From NCBI RefSeq assembly GCF_030160715.1, contig NZ_BSOW01000003.1:62001-126000 (forward strand): a DNA stretch of 64,000 bases, read 5' to 3'. This document shows positions 7,736 through 16,594 of the stretch, piece after piece. Both the position numbers and the translations under genes were made by a program. Each line of letters starts with the position of its first letter. Position 1 is the first letter of the stretch. This DNA comes from Bradyrhizobium iriomotense (lineage in GTDB: Bacteria; Pseudomonadota; Alphaproteobacteria; Rhizobiales; Xanthobacteraceae). The notes beneath the pieces were generated by a model. The model did no database searches. It was given only the letters and a program-made list of their open reading frames with translations, and was not told the origin of the DNA.

Positions 7736-8668
7736 ATGCGAAACATCATCTCCGTTTTGATCGGCGTCTGCGTTTGTCTCCTCGCGCAAGACCCGCGCGC
7801 GCAGAAAGCGGGCTGGCCGGGTTTCACCTCGACGGCCCAGGCGCAGGACGTCGATTGGCAAAAGGTCGATGACACGCTGGGCCGAAAGCCGGCTGTTGCC
7901 GGCGACGTGCATCGTTACGGCTTTCCGCGCAGCGATCTTGCCGTGACGCTCGACGGCGTGACCATCAAGCCGGCGCTCGCGCTCGGCGGCTGGGTCGCGT
8001 TCAAGCCTGCGCATGGCGGTGCGATGATCATGGGCGATCTGGTGTTGCTCGAGACCGAGATCAATCCGGTGATGGAGAAGATGATCGCGAGCGGGCTCGA
8101 GGTCACAGCCGTGCACAATCATCTGCTGCGCGCGAGCCCGGCGACGTTCTACATGCATGTCGCCGGACATGGTGATCCCACGAGACTCGCGGCGGCCATT
8201 CATGACGCGCTCGCCGAGAGCAAGACGCCGCTCACCGTCGCCGCGCCGTCGAGCCCGCCGCCCGCGGTCGATCTCGACACGGCGCAGCTCGATCAGATCA
8301 TCGGCGTCAAGGGACAGGCCAATGGCGGCGTCTACGCGTACACCGTGCCGCGTCGCGATCCCATCAGCGAAGGCGGCATGCCGCTCAATCCGGTCGGACC
8401 TTTGGGCGTTGCGACCGGCATCAACTTCCAGCCGACCGGCGGCGGCAAGGCCGCCATCACCGGCGATTTCGTCCTGACCGGCGAGGAGGTGAACCCGGTG
8501 ATCGCGGCGCTCAAGGCGAACGGCATCGAGGTGACTGCGCTGCACAGCCACATGCTGGACGAGCAGCCGCGGCTGTTCTTCATGCATTTCTGGGCCAACG
8601 ACGACGCGGTCAAGCTCGCCAAGGGCCTGCGCGCCGCGCTCGACAAGACCGCAAGCACGAAGAGCTGA
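7736..8668 (+). CDS. DUF1259 (LppY/LpqO-type) exported protein, two tandem domains
   Basis: A 310-residue protein with an N-terminal signal sequence ending near the AQAQD site (about residues 34-38). Two repeated domains follow, each with a 'D..LG.K....G.V..Y..PR.D' opening and a matching close: GDLVLLETEINPVMEKMIAS and VTAVHNHLL in the first, GDFVLTGEEVNPVIAALKAN and VTALHSHML in the second. This is the DUF1259 family, known as LppY/LpqO lipoproteins in mycobacteria, of unsettled function. The conserved His pairs (HNH, HSH) might bind metal. It lies between the PepSY gene and superoxide dismutase, suggesting an envelope stress unit. Confidence 0.88.
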   Translation: MRNIISVLIGVCVCLLAQDPRAQKAGWPGFTSTAQAQDVDWQKVDDTLGRKPAVAGDVHRYGFPRSDLAVTLDGVTIKPALALGGWVAFKPAHGGAMIMGDLVLLETEINPVMEKMIASGLEVTAVHNHLLRASPATFYMHVAGHGDPTRLAAAIHDALAESKTPLTVAAPSSPPPAVDLDTAQLDQIIGVKGQANGGVYAYTVPRRDPISEGGMPLNPVGPLGVATGINFQPTGGGKAAITGDFVLTGEEVNPVIAALKANGIEVTALHSHMLDEQPRLFFMHFWANDDAVKLAKGLRAALDKTASTKS

Positions 8669-8722
8669 GGTGAAAGCCACAAGATCGGTGACGGACCTGA
8701 TAACGCACAGGAGTCAAAGGCA

Positions 8723-9319
8723 ATGTCATACCAGGCCAAACCGATGCCGTTCGATCCGAAGTCGATCAGCGGCATCTCGGAAAAAATACTCGTGAGCCAC
8801 TACGAGAACAACTACGTCGGCGCGGTGAAGCGGCTCAACGCGATCGGCACGCAGCTTGCCGAGCTCGACTTCGCCAAGGCTCCGAACTTCGTCATCAACG
8901 GCCTGAAGCGCGAAGAGCTGGTCGCGTCGAATTCGATGATCCTGCACGAGATCTACTTCGACGGTCTCGGTGGCGCGGGCGGGCCGAGCGGCGCTCTCGC
9001 CGATGCGATTGCGCGCGACTTCGGCAGCGTTGAGCGCTGGCGGACGCAGTTCGCAGCGATGGGCAAGGCGGAAGGCGGTGGTTCGGGTTGGGTGATCCTT
9101 TCCTATTCACCCCGCGACAGGCTGCTCGTCAACCAATGGGCCGCCGACCATACGACAACGCTTGCCGGTGGTCGCCCGGTGCTAGTGCTCGACATGTATG
9201 AGCACGCCTATCACATGGATTTCGGTGCTGCGGCAGCCCGCTATGTCGACGTCTACATGGAGGCCATTCGCTGGGACAACGCCGCCAAACTGTATGAACA
9301 ATACGCGAGGGAAGCCTGA
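8723..9319 (+). CDS. Iron/manganese superoxide dismutase family protein
   Basis: This 198-residue protein has the four metal ligands of Fe/Mn superoxide dismutase in place: His26 (VSHYENNY), His75 (ILHEIYFDGLGG), Asp157 and His161 (LDMYEHAYHMDF). It should convert superoxide to peroxide and oxygen. The sequence is divergent from the housekeeping enzyme: the usual DVWEHAYYLDY is DMYEHAYHMDF, and the SNH-type start of helix 1 differs. It lacks a signal peptide, so it is probably cytosolic although its neighbours are exported. The ribosome site is CAGGAGTC, 10 bases upstream. It is followed after 10 bp by a small gene in the same operon. Confidence 0.9.
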   Translation: MSYQAKPMPFDPKSISGISEKILVSHYENNYVGAVKRLNAIGTQLAELDFAKAPNFVINGLKREELVASNSMILHEIYFDGLGGAGGPSGALADAIARDFGSVERWRTQFAAMGKAEGGGSGWVILSYSPRDRLLVNQWAADHTTTLAGGRPVLVLDMYEHAYHMDFGAAAARYVDVYMEAIRWDNAAKLYEQYAREA

Positions 9320-9329
9320 GGAGAGACGC

Positions 9330-9578
9330 ATGAATGAACAGACCGGACCGGCCCCTAAAATCGAGGTGACATGCGGCGACGAGCCTGTCTCCTCGGTCAA
9401 TTCGCCGATCTCCGACGAAGCGCAGGAGGAGCGCGCGGTCCTGAAATCGCGTGACGTCATCGTCTTCTGCGGCGATGCGGAGCAGGTCAGAGCAGGCTTC
9501 GCGTTCGCGCTCGACGTGATCCAGGCCCGAGACGATCTGCTGAGGACGAACGGGAAAGGACGGGGAGGGACGAGGTGA
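9330..9578 (+). CDS. Hypothetical protein, 82 residues, cotranscribed with superoxide dismutase
   Basis: The frame starts after GAGGAGAGACGC, 10 bp behind the dismutase stop. It reads MNEQTGPAPKIEVTCGDEPV... with a central hydrophobic strand (SRDVIVFCGDAEQ) and a basic Gly-rich tail (NGKGRGGTR). Two cysteines (about residues 15 and 48) are present but there is no recognised motif. I do not recognise the family. Tight spacing to both neighbours supports a real gene in an operon. Confidence 0.6.
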   Translation: MNEQTGPAPKIEVTCGDEPVSSVNSPISDEAQEERAVLKSRDVIVFCGDAEQVRAGFAFALDVIQARDDLLRTNGKGRGGTR

Positions 9579-9585
9579 GGGGGCG

Positions 9586-10587
9586 ATGATGTCCCATTGG
9601 TTCCGGAAGTTGGTGGTGGCGTTGGCCGGCATCGTGCTGAGTGGCGCGGTGACGTCCGCTCGGTCGGAAGAGCACAGCCCATTGCAACTCGAGGCCAAGA
9701 TCCTGCTGGGCCACGTGCGCGGGCGGATCGATCACATGGCGGTCGACTTGAAGCGACAGCGATTGTTCATTGCGGAGTTGGGTAACGACAGCGTCGGTGT
9801 CGTCGATCTCGCCATTGGCCGCGTGATCCGCACGATATCCGGGTTGAACGAGCCGCAGGGCGTTGGCTATGAGCCCACGACCGACATTCTCTTTGTAGCC
9901 AATGCCCGCGACGGCTCGGTCAAGCTGTTCGATGGCAACGACTACAAAGCGAAGGGGCAAATCGAGCTTGGAAGCGACGCCGACAATATCCGCATCGATG
10001 CCGCGGCCCAGCGGGTCATTGTCGGCTACGGCGACGGCGCTTTGGCATACCTCGACGCCACGACCGGCAACAAGGTCCAGAACGCGCCACTGAAGGCGCA
10101 CCCGGAGAGCTTTCCAGCTCGATCCCGACACGAATCGAATTTTCGTCAACCTTCCCAATGCCCGCGCAGTGGCCGTGGTGGACGGAAAATCCGGAAAACA
10201 GCTTGCCAGCTGGCCGATGGACAGGGGCGGAAACTATGCGATGGCGATCGACCGCGAGCGACATCGACTTCTCGTGGCGTTCCGTAATCCACCCGGGCTC
10301 GGTGTTTTGGCGCCTGCGGACGGCAAGTCGATCGCTACCGTCGACACCTGTGGAGACGTCGACGACCTCTTCGTCGATGCCGGGCGCAAGCGTGTCTATG
10401 TCAGCTGTGGCCAGGGTTACGTCGACGTGCTCGAGGCGAATGGCATGGCGTACCACAGAATCTCACGCATTCCGACTGTCGCCGGAGCGCGAACGTCGCT
10501 GTTCGTTCCGGAGATGGATCGGCTGATCGTGGCCGCCCGAGAGAGTTTCGCCGAGCGGCGATCTGGATATTCCGGCCGGTACCTTGA
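9586..10587 (+). pseudogene. YncE-like exported beta-propeller protein, interrupted by two frameshifts
   Basis: The protein starts with a signal peptide (MMSHWFRKLVVALAGIVLS) and then has YVTN/YncE-type blades (RIDHMAVDLKRQRLFIAELG, GVVDLAIGRVIRTISGLNEP). At about 10114 one extra C (TTTCCAG where TTTCAG would keep frame) moves translation out of frame. The sequence continues in frame +1 with LDPDTNRIFVNLPNARAVAV and GKQLASWPMDRGGNYAMAID. Near 10545-10552 a second change returns to the original frame, giving AAIWIFRPVP and a stop at 10585-10587. The full length of about 333 codons matches an intact propeller. It may be a true pseudogene or two sequencing errors; other propellers nearby (11475, 18080) are intact. 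Confidence 0.8.
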
Positions 10588-10716
10588 AGAAACAGACAGC
10601 CGGGAGTTCGGGATGGCATCCGCCGCAATAGCTTAGCGATTTGGGGACATGCAGGCCTCCCCATCAGATGGGCGTCCATCCAAAGCGCTCGCGACCTCGT
10701 TCGGGGGAGTGACCCA

Positions 10717-11460
10717 ATGGATGCACTTGTCTTCGCGCTGTTTGCACTTGCCGCGCTCGTCGGCGGCTTCGTCAGTGGCTTCTCCGGCTTCGCCATGGGC
10801 CTCGTCGTATCCGGCGTGTGGCTGCACATCATCACGCCGATGCAGACCGCTACCCTGATCGCGGGCTATGGCCTGCTCACACAAGGTTACGGCATCTTCA
10901 AGCTGCGGCATGTGCTCGACCTGCGGAAAGCCTGGCCGCTCGCGCTCGGCACCGTCATCGGCATCCCGATCGGCGTCAGCATTCTCGCCTACCTCAACCC
11001 GGCCCATCTGCGCTTCGGCGTCGGCATCTTGCTGATGCTTTATGCGATCTACGGGCTGACGCGGCCCGTGTTCGCTCCGATGAAGATCGGCACCGCGGCC
11101 GACATCGCGATCGGCGTCTCCAACGGCCTGCTCGGTGGCCTGACGGGGCTCGGTGGCATCATCTCCACGATCTCCTGCCAATGGCGGGGCTGGCCCAAGG
11201 ACGTGCAGCGCGCCGTATTTCAGCCGGTGCTGTTCGTGGCCTTCGTGGTCATCTCGCTGTCCCAGGCCGCCGCCGGCACCATCACCAGGGATACGCTGGT
11301 GCTCTATGCGCTCGGCGTGCCGTTCATGGTCGCCGGCCTTTGGTCGGGCTTCAGGCTGTTTGGAAAGATCGATGACGAGACCTTCCGCAAGACGGTGCTG
11401 GTGCTGCTGCTGTTCGCGGGACTGTCGCTGATCGTCTCGGTGCTGCCGTTTGCCTTCTAA
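10717..11460 (+). CDS. TauE/SafE family anion exporter
   Basis: A 247-residue membrane protein with about eight hydrophobic helices and the two TauE/SafE half-repeats: FVSGFSGFAMGLVVSGVWL in the first half and GLLGGLTGLGGIISTISCQW in the second, each rich in small residues. The family moves sulfite, sulfoacetate and other organosulfur or carboxylate anions across the inner membrane. The substrate is not readable from the sequence. The start follows GGGGGAGTGACCCA. It lies directly before a cytosolic-type propeller gene (gap 14 bp), so the two are likely cotranscribed. Confidence 0.88.
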   Translation: MDALVFALFALAALVGGFVSGFSGFAMGLVVSGVWLHIITPMQTATLIAGYGLLTQGYGIFKLRHVLDLRKAWPLALGTVIGIPIGVSILAYLNPAHLRFGVGILLMLYAIYGLTRPVFAPMKIGTAADIAIGVSNGLLGGLTGLGGIISTISCQWRGWPKDVQRAVFQPVLFVAFVVISLSQAAAGTITRDTLVLYALGVPFMVAGLWSGFRLFGKIDDETFRKTVLVLLLFAGLSLIVSVLPFAF

Positions 11461-11474
11461 CTGATGAGGACACC

Positions 11475-12371
11475 ATGCCGCTGAAAACCCTTGGCGTCAT
11501 CGCCATCCCCGACGGATTGAACAGCGACTTCGATCACGCCGCCTTTGATCCCAAGACCCGCCGCGTCTTTATCGCCCACACCGCACGCGATTGCATCGAG
11601 GTGATCGATCACGACACGCACACGCACATCGCGACACTTGCGGGCTTTCCGGGCGTGGCAGGCGCGGTCGCCGACGACGGCGAGATCCTCACGACCAATC
11701 GCGGCGCGGCCACGATCTCCTGGCTGGACGCCGCGACTTACGACATCAAGGCCGTCTTCCCGTCGGGGCCACGGCCGAATGGCGCGGCGATCGTCGGGCG
11801 CAGGGGGATCGGCATCGCCGCCTGCATCGGCGATGCGCAGCAAGGTCCGACGTTGCAATGCATCGATCTCAAGGAGGCCAGGCAGCGCACGATCGATCTG
11901 CCGGGCCGGCCGCGCTGGTGCGTCACCGATGCCGCCGCCGAGCGGGTGTTTCTGTGCATCCGCGAGCCCTCGATGATCCTGTCGGCCCGGCTGCCTGATC
12001 TTGCGGACGTCGTGCATTGGCCATTGCCGTCGGGCGGCGCGCACGGTCTCGACATCGATCACGTCAGCCAGCGGCTCTATGCCGCCTGCGATGACGGCGA
12101 GCTGGTCGAGGTCGACAGCACATCCGGAGAGGTGACCAACGTCTGGCCGATCGCAGGCCCGCCCGACGTGACCTTCTTCAACCCGGCGACCGGCCGCGTC
12201 CATGTGGCGATCGGCGAGCCGGGTGTGATCGAGACGATCGATCCGAAGACGGGTGCGAGACTGCGAACTCCGACCGGGGCAGGCGCGCACACGACGGCCA
12301 TTGTCGTGCCCGATCAGCTTTACGTGATTTCGCCTCGCCATGGTGGGATTTTGGTTCTGGCCGACGGATGA
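11475..12371 (+). CDS. YncE-like beta-propeller protein without signal peptide
   Basis: This 298-residue protein consists of repeated blades of the YVTN/SMP-30 type, e.g. DHAAFDPKTRRVFIAHTARD, HGLDIDHVSQRLYAACDDGE and VTFFNPATGRVHVAIGEPG. Each has the 'D....R.F.A' strand pattern. No N-terminal signal is seen, unlike the other propellers in this window. The family includes lactonase-like hydrolases and scaffolds; no catalytic set can be assigned. The start follows TGAGGACACC. It is coupled to the TauE gene, which suggests a substrate-related role. Confidence 0.82.
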   Translation: MPLKTLGVIAIPDGLNSDFDHAAFDPKTRRVFIAHTARDCIEVIDHDTHTHIATLAGFPGVAGAVADDGEILTTNRGAATISWLDAATYDIKAVFPSGPRPNGAAIVGRRGIGIAACIGDAQQGPTLQCIDLKEARQRTIDLPGRPRWCVTDAAAERVFLCIREPSMILSARLPDLADVVHWPLPSGGAHGLDIDHVSQRLYAACDDGELVEVDSTSGEVTNVWPIAGPPDVTFFNPATGRVHVAIGEPGVIETIDPKTGARLRTPTGAGAHTTAIVVPDQLYVISPRHGGILVLADG

Positions 12372-12461
12372 CGGCAGTTCGGTGGTGGACCGGGTCTTGG
12401 CAGGGCGATTCAAAGCCGCTAATGGTCTGCCCCCTTTTCCAATCATCTGTCAGAGTGGTTC

Positions 12462-13766
12462 ATGTCGAGCGCCTCGCCCGCCGTCTCGATCGGCATCGAT
12501 TTTGGGACCAGCAATACGGTCGTCGCGCTCGCGACGGACGACCGCCGGGTCGAGGCGATCCGTTTCGATCATGGCGGACAACGCCACAGCGTCTACGTGT
12601 CGGCTCTGTGCTTCTGGGAGGACCGGCCGGGAAGCGGGGCTCAGGCCGAAGGCGGCCCGTGGGCGATCGAACAGTTTCTCGAAGGACGCCACATCTACCG
12701 CTTCCTCCAGTCGTTCAAAACCTTCGCTGCCAGCAGCAGCTTCAACACCACCCAGGTGTTCCGGCAGCGCTACAAGTTCGAGGATATTTTGGCGGCGTTC
12801 CTGCGAACGCTGGCGCGCCATGGCGGAGACAGGTTCGGCTTCGAGGCGACCAACATCGTGGTTGGTCGCCCCGTGCGCTTTGCCGGTGGCAATCCCGACG
12901 AAGCGCTGGCGATGCAGCGCTATCAGGCCGCGTTTGAACGCCTCGGCGCCGGTCACGCGCGCTATGTCTACGAGCCCGTGGGAGCAGCGTTCTCCTTCGC
13001 CCGCCGGCTGGAGCGCGACGCCACCGTGTTGGTTGCGGATTTCGGCGGCGGCACCAGCGATTTCTCGGTGATGCGTTTCTCGCGAGCAGGGGGCAGCTTG
13101 CGCGCGGAGCCGCTCGGCCACGCCGGCATCGGGATTGCGGGCGATACGTTCGACTATCGTATCGTCGATCACGTTGTCTCGCCACGGCTGGGAAAAGGCT
13201 CCAGCTTCCGCTCGTTCGACAAGGTACTGCCGGTCCCCAGCGGCCACTACACCAACCTCGCGCGCTGGCATCAACTCGCGATGATGAAGAGCAACGGCGA
13301 TCTGCGCGAGCTCCGCGAGCTTGCGCGCACCGCGCTGAAGCCGGCGCTGCTCGAGGATTTCATCACCATCGTCGATCTCGACCTCGGCTTTTCGCTGTAC
13401 CGCGCGGTGTCCGATGCCAAGGTCGCGCTGTCGGCCCAGGATCAGGTGGACTTCCGTTTCAAGGGTGGCGGGGTCGAGATTGGCTCGACCATCACACGGA
13501 AAGACTTCGAAGCCTGGATTGCCGACGATATCGCGCGGCTCGGGGCCACCATCGACAAGGTGCTGGGCGAGGCCGGCATCACCGCGCGCGAAGTGGAGAA
13601 GGTGTTCCTAACCGGCGGAACCTCCTTCGTGCCCGCCGTGCGGCGGCTGTTCGCCGAGCGGTTCGGCAACGAACGGCTGATGTCGGGAGACCAGTTCGAG
13701 TCAATCGCCTACGGCCTCGCCCTGATCGGACATAGTCCCGACCCCGACCGCTGGGCCGCAGCCTAG
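12462..13766 (+). CDS. Hsp70-family protein, YegD-like
   Basis: A 434-residue ATPase domain of the Hsp70/actin superfamily. It has phosphate-1 (IGIDFGTSNTVVALA, residues 10-24), phosphate-2 (VLVADFGGGTSDFSVMRF, about 187-204) and adenosine motifs (VFLTGGTSFVPAVRRLF, about 381-397). The C-terminal substrate-binding domain of DnaK is missing, as in YegD, whose cellular role is unclear. It is presumably cytosolic. It begins 91 bp after the propeller gene and may be separately transcribed. Confidence 0.9.
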   Translation: MSSASPAVSIGIDFGTSNTVVALATDDRRVEAIRFDHGGQRHSVYVSALCFWEDRPGSGAQAEGGPWAIEQFLEGRHIYRFLQSFKTFAASSSFNTTQVFRQRYKFEDILAAFLRTLARHGGDRFGFEATNIVVGRPVRFAGGNPDEALAMQRYQAAFERLGAGHARYVYEPVGAAFSFARRLERDATVLVADFGGGTSDFSVMRFSRAGGSLRAEPLGHAGIGIAGDTFDYRIVDHVVSPRLGKGSSFRSFDKVLPVPSGHYTNLARWHQLAMMKSNGDLRELRELARTALKPALLEDFITIVDLDLGFSLYRAVSDAKVALSAQDQVDFRFKGGGVEIGSTITRKDFEAWIADDIARLGATIDKVLGEAGITAREVEKVFLTGGTSFVPAVRRLFAERFGNERLMSGDQFESIAYGLALIGHSPDPDRWAAA

Positions 13767-13878
13767 GGTTCCGCCCGTGCACTGCAGCGACAGTTCTCAG
13801 AAACCGCCGTCCAGCTCGAACGTTTAACATCCATCGCCGCGTCGTTCTTGGTGCCTCCAATGAAGAGGGAGCAACGCC

Positions 13879-14070
13879 ATGTTCAAGCGGAACCGTTTGA
13901 AGCGCGTTCGGGAACGCCTGGCCGCATTCGCCACAGAAATGCGGGAGAAGGCCTCACGGCTACCACCGGGCATCGAGCAGGAGAACCTGTTGCGAAAGGC
14001 GCGTCAGGCTGACGTCGCCGCTCGTTTGGATGAATGGGCCACTTCGCGCGGGTTGCAGCCTCCGAAGTGA
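13879..14070 (+). CDS. Small basic protein, 63 residues
   Basis: The frame (MFKRNRLKRVRERLAAFATE..., ending ATSRGLQPPK) is strongly helical and charged: Arg/Lys-rich at the N-terminus with alternating basic and acidic residues up to about residue 57. There is no membrane segment. The pattern resembles small alphaproteobacterial proteins often annotated only as hypothetical. The ribosome site is GAGGGAGCAACGCC. It is followed after 12 bp by a tiny membrane protein gene, with which it probably forms an operon. Confidence 0.62.
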   Translation: MFKRNRLKRVRERLAAFATEMREKASRLPPGIEQENLLRKARQADVAARLDEWATSRGLQPPK

Positions 14071-14082
14071 GGAGTTCGGCCT

Positions 14083-14223
14083 ATGCTGGAAAAAGTCAGC
14101 ACCATCTTGATTGTCCCGTCATTGATCCTGCTGTCCGTCGCGGCGGACTGGCTGATTCAGACCGGCGTCCGCAAAGACGTAGCTGCACTTGGAGCCAACA
14201 TAGTTGCATTTCGCGGCCCTTAG
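14083..14223 (+). CDS. Tiny single-span membrane protein, 46 residues
   Basis: The start at 14083 follows GAGGAG with an 8-base spacer. The product has one hydrophobic segment (ILIVPSLILLSVAADWLI, about residues 8-25) and a short tail ending VAFRGP. No family is recognised. Strong ribosome site and 12-bp spacing to the previous gene support it as a real small protein. Confidence 0.55.
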   Translation: MLEKVSTILIVPSLILLSVAADWLIQTGVRKDVAALGANIVAFRGP

Positions 14224-14241
14224 AACGGGACCGAATGCGAT

Positions 14242-14925
14242 TTAGGCAGATCGTGTATCGTCCTCGTGCTCGCGCTCCTCCGCTCGCGTTACTAACCCGC
14301 TCCGCAGCCCAAAGAGCACGAGCTCAACATCGGAAGAGACGCTGAGCTTCGATTTGATGGCGTAGTGGTAGTTCGAGACGGTTTTCGGACTGAGATTGAA
14401 TGCAGCGGCTATTTCCTCGGACGACCGGCCATCGAGCAACATGCGAAGGATCTCGAATTCACGCGGGGACAAACCATCAATGGCACTTGCATCGTCTTGC
14501 AAGCGGCTCCTTGCAAGGGCATCGCTGATCTCTGGGCAGATTGTTACACGGCCGGCAGCCGCATCACATACCGCGCTCACGAGCAACTCGGGCGGGCTGC
14601 TCTTCGTGACAAAGCCCTTAGCACCGGCCCGAAAGGCCTGGAGAGCGAATGTCGCGCTCAGGTGCATGGTGAAAACAAGCAGACGCGCATCCGGATCCCA
14701 CTGACGTATCTGGCGAATGGCATCAATGCCGCCGCGACCTGGCAATGAAACGTCCATCACCACAACATCGGGCTTCTTGCTCTTGTAGGCCTGATAGGCA
14801 CTCGCCGCATCTGCGGCCTCGGCGACGACAGTGATGCCTTCATGCTTTTCAAGAAGCCGACGGTATCCCTCGCGCACGACCGCGTGGTCATCGACAAGCA
14901 GGACGCTGATGCTTCGCGGCCTCAT
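14242..14925 (-). CDS. NarL/FixJ-type response regulator
   Basis: This 227-residue regulator has a receiver domain (residues 1-120) with acidic pocket (LLVDDHAVVREGYRRLL), phospho-acceptor Asp in VVVMDVSLPGRGG and the signalling Lys in FVTKSSPPELL. A LuxR-type helix-turn-helix follows (about 150-205): GLSPREFEILRMLLDGRSSE and AAFNLSPKTVSNYHYAIKSK. It overlaps the sensor kinase gene by 4 bp (ATGA), so the pair is translationally coupled. Targets may be the exported-protein cluster that starts at 16595 on the other strand. Confidence 0.93.
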   Translation of the reverse strand: MRPRSISVLLVDDHAVVREGYRRLLEKHEGITVVAEAADAASAYQAYKSKKPDVVVMDVSLPGRGGIDAIRQIRQWDPDARLLVFTMHLSATFALQAFRAGAKGFVTKSSPPELLVSAVCDAAAGRVTICPEISDALARSRLQDDASAIDGLSPREFEILRMLLDGRSSEEIAAAFNLSPKTVSNYHYAIKSKLSVSSDVELVLFGLRSGLVTRAEEREHEDDTRSA

Positions 14926-16451
14926 GATGCTGCACCCGGGAAATTCGTAACAGGAATGATGACGCTGAGGATGAGGCCCTTCTCTGGCCTAGGCACAACT
15001 TTCATCTGCCCACCCAGCGCGAGCGTTCTCTCGCGAATCCCGATCAGGCCGAGGCCAAAACCCGTCTCTCTCCTGATCTCATGCGCCAATCCCGCACCAT
15101 CGTCCTCAACCGTCGCCTCGACCAAGCCGGCACCCGGCCGTGGCGGATCGCCCTGGGCAAGGTCGATGCGCACCACGGCACGCACGTTGGCCGCCTGCGC
15201 ATGCTTCGCCGCGTTTGTGAGGCCCTCCTGGACGATATAGAAAATGTGAACCGTCATCGCTGGGGGGATCGTGTTCAGGTCGCCGTGCGTCTCAAGAGAG
15301 AATCGGGTCTTCCCGCAACCGCGGCGATTGTGATCGCCGATCAATCCCTCAAGGCTCGTGAGCAGACCGTCGTCGTCGATCTCCTGCAGTCTCAGCTCCT
15401 GCACGGTCCTGCGCAGCCCCTTCATGATATTGCCGGCGGTTTCCGTCAGGGCCTGAGCTTCGGGCACAAGAGATGGACAATCAGTCGAGGCGGTGACCTT
15501 GATCGAGGCTGCCGTCGCACTCATGGCGCTGAGGCTCTGGGCCAGCTCGTCATGAAGCACCCTTGCGAGGTGACGCCTTTCCTGCTCCCGGGCTTCCACC
15601 AGACGTCGCGCAAGGTCGGCGCGCTCGGAGGTCGCGACTTCCAGGGTGTTCGCCAGATCGTTGAAGACGTGACTTATCCTTTGCAACTCGGCAAGTCGGA
15701 AGGGCGGGAGGCGGCACTTCAGATCGCCCGCAGCCAACCGGTTGAGACCGCTAACGACGTCTCTCGTCGGCCGTAGCGCGCGCTCGACGACAAAATACAC
15801 CAGGATGCCAAGAGCGCCGATCGTCGCTGCGGAGAGGGCGAGCATCCGCGAGATCTCAGACCAGGCGCGCGCCGTCACGGCTGACGGGTTTGTGCTGACG
15901 AAGACCGCGCCAAGTACGCGCCCCTGATACGCGACGGGACGCTGGTAAGTCATGCGACCGCCGACGGCCCGCTGGTAGACTGCCGAAAACCACGCCGGTG
16001 CCTCGCCTACCGGACTGCGGAAACCCAGGCAGCTGGAGATGGCATCCTTCCCGGCCTCATTGAACTGCACGCACTGACCCGGGCTCATCACCTGGTCGAG
16101 AAAGGGGTCCATCTGACGAAAGCGCTTTTGCAGATCAAAGTGCTTCTCGAGGGCAGTCCGCAGACCGCCATGGAACGCTATCGGCATTTCCAGAAACCTG
16201 CCAATAGCATCGCCTACGGCCCGATTGGCGTTCAACGTCTCCTTTTCCGTTCGGTACAAAGAGATCGCCGCTCCGCCGAGAAAACAGAGGAGCGCAACGG
16301 CCGCTATTTGCTTCAGTAGCGACCATTTGAGATCGAAGACCGGCCGGTGCCGAAGAAACCTGATCTCCCGCATGGCGTGGGGCCCGTGATGCTTTCCGCA
16401 GACTACAACATCCAGCCGCCGCTCGATACCGCCTGGTTCGACATCGGGCAA
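14922..16451 (-). CDS. Membrane sensor histidine kinase (HisKA_3/NarX type)
   Basis: Up to 509 residues. Near the N-terminus is one transmembrane segment (LLKQIAAVALLCFLGGAAIS), then a periplasmic sensor loop containing two cysteines (SPGQCVQFNEAGKDAISSCLG), a second segment (about 205-225), a HAMP linker (RPTRDVVSGLNRLAAGDLKC), the phospho-acceptor His in LARVLHDELAQSLSAM, and a HATPase domain ending GFGLGLIGIRERTLALGG. A start at 16373 (MREIRFLRHR) is an alternative because it sits closer to the first membrane segment; neither has a strong ribosome site. It signals to the overlapping response regulator. Confidence 0.9.
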   Translation of the reverse strand: MPDVEPGGIERRLDVVVCGKHHGPHAMREIRFLRHRPVFDLKWSLLKQIAAVALLCFLGGAAISLYRTEKETLNANRAVGDAIGRFLEMPIAFHGGLRTALEKHFDLQKRFRQMDPFLDQVMSPGQCVQFNEAGKDAISSCLGFRSPVGEAPAWFSAVYQRAVGGRMTYQRPVAYQGRVLGAVFVSTNPSAVTARAWSEISRMLALSAATIGALGILVYFVVERALRPTRDVVSGLNRLAAGDLKCRLPPFRLAELQRISHVFNDLANTLEVATSERADLARRLVEAREQERRHLARVLHDELAQSLSAMSATAASIKVTASTDCPSLVPEAQALTETAGNIMKGLRRTVQELRLQEIDDDGLLTSLEGLIGDHNRRGCGKTRFSLETHGDLNTIPPAMTVHIFYIVQEGLTNAAKHAQAANVRAVVRIDLAQGDPPRPGAGLVEATVEDDGAGLAHEIRRETGFGLGLIGIRERTLALGGQMKVVPRPEKGLILSVIIPVTNFPGAAS

Positions 16452-16594
16452 ATTTCCCAGGACCGCGCAGGGAGTTCGCTATTCCCCTGAATGACGGTGC
16501 GTCAGATGCTGGGGGCCATGGAGCGCCAGTGAATTGAACGAGGTCAATTTGGAAGTCGTGGTGGGACGATCTCTAATCCAACAGGGATGTCATC

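Noticed and set aside
9586..10587. Programmed ribosomal frameshift in the propeller gene
   Set aside because: No slippery heptamer or downstream pseudoknot is evident, and two separate shifts are required.
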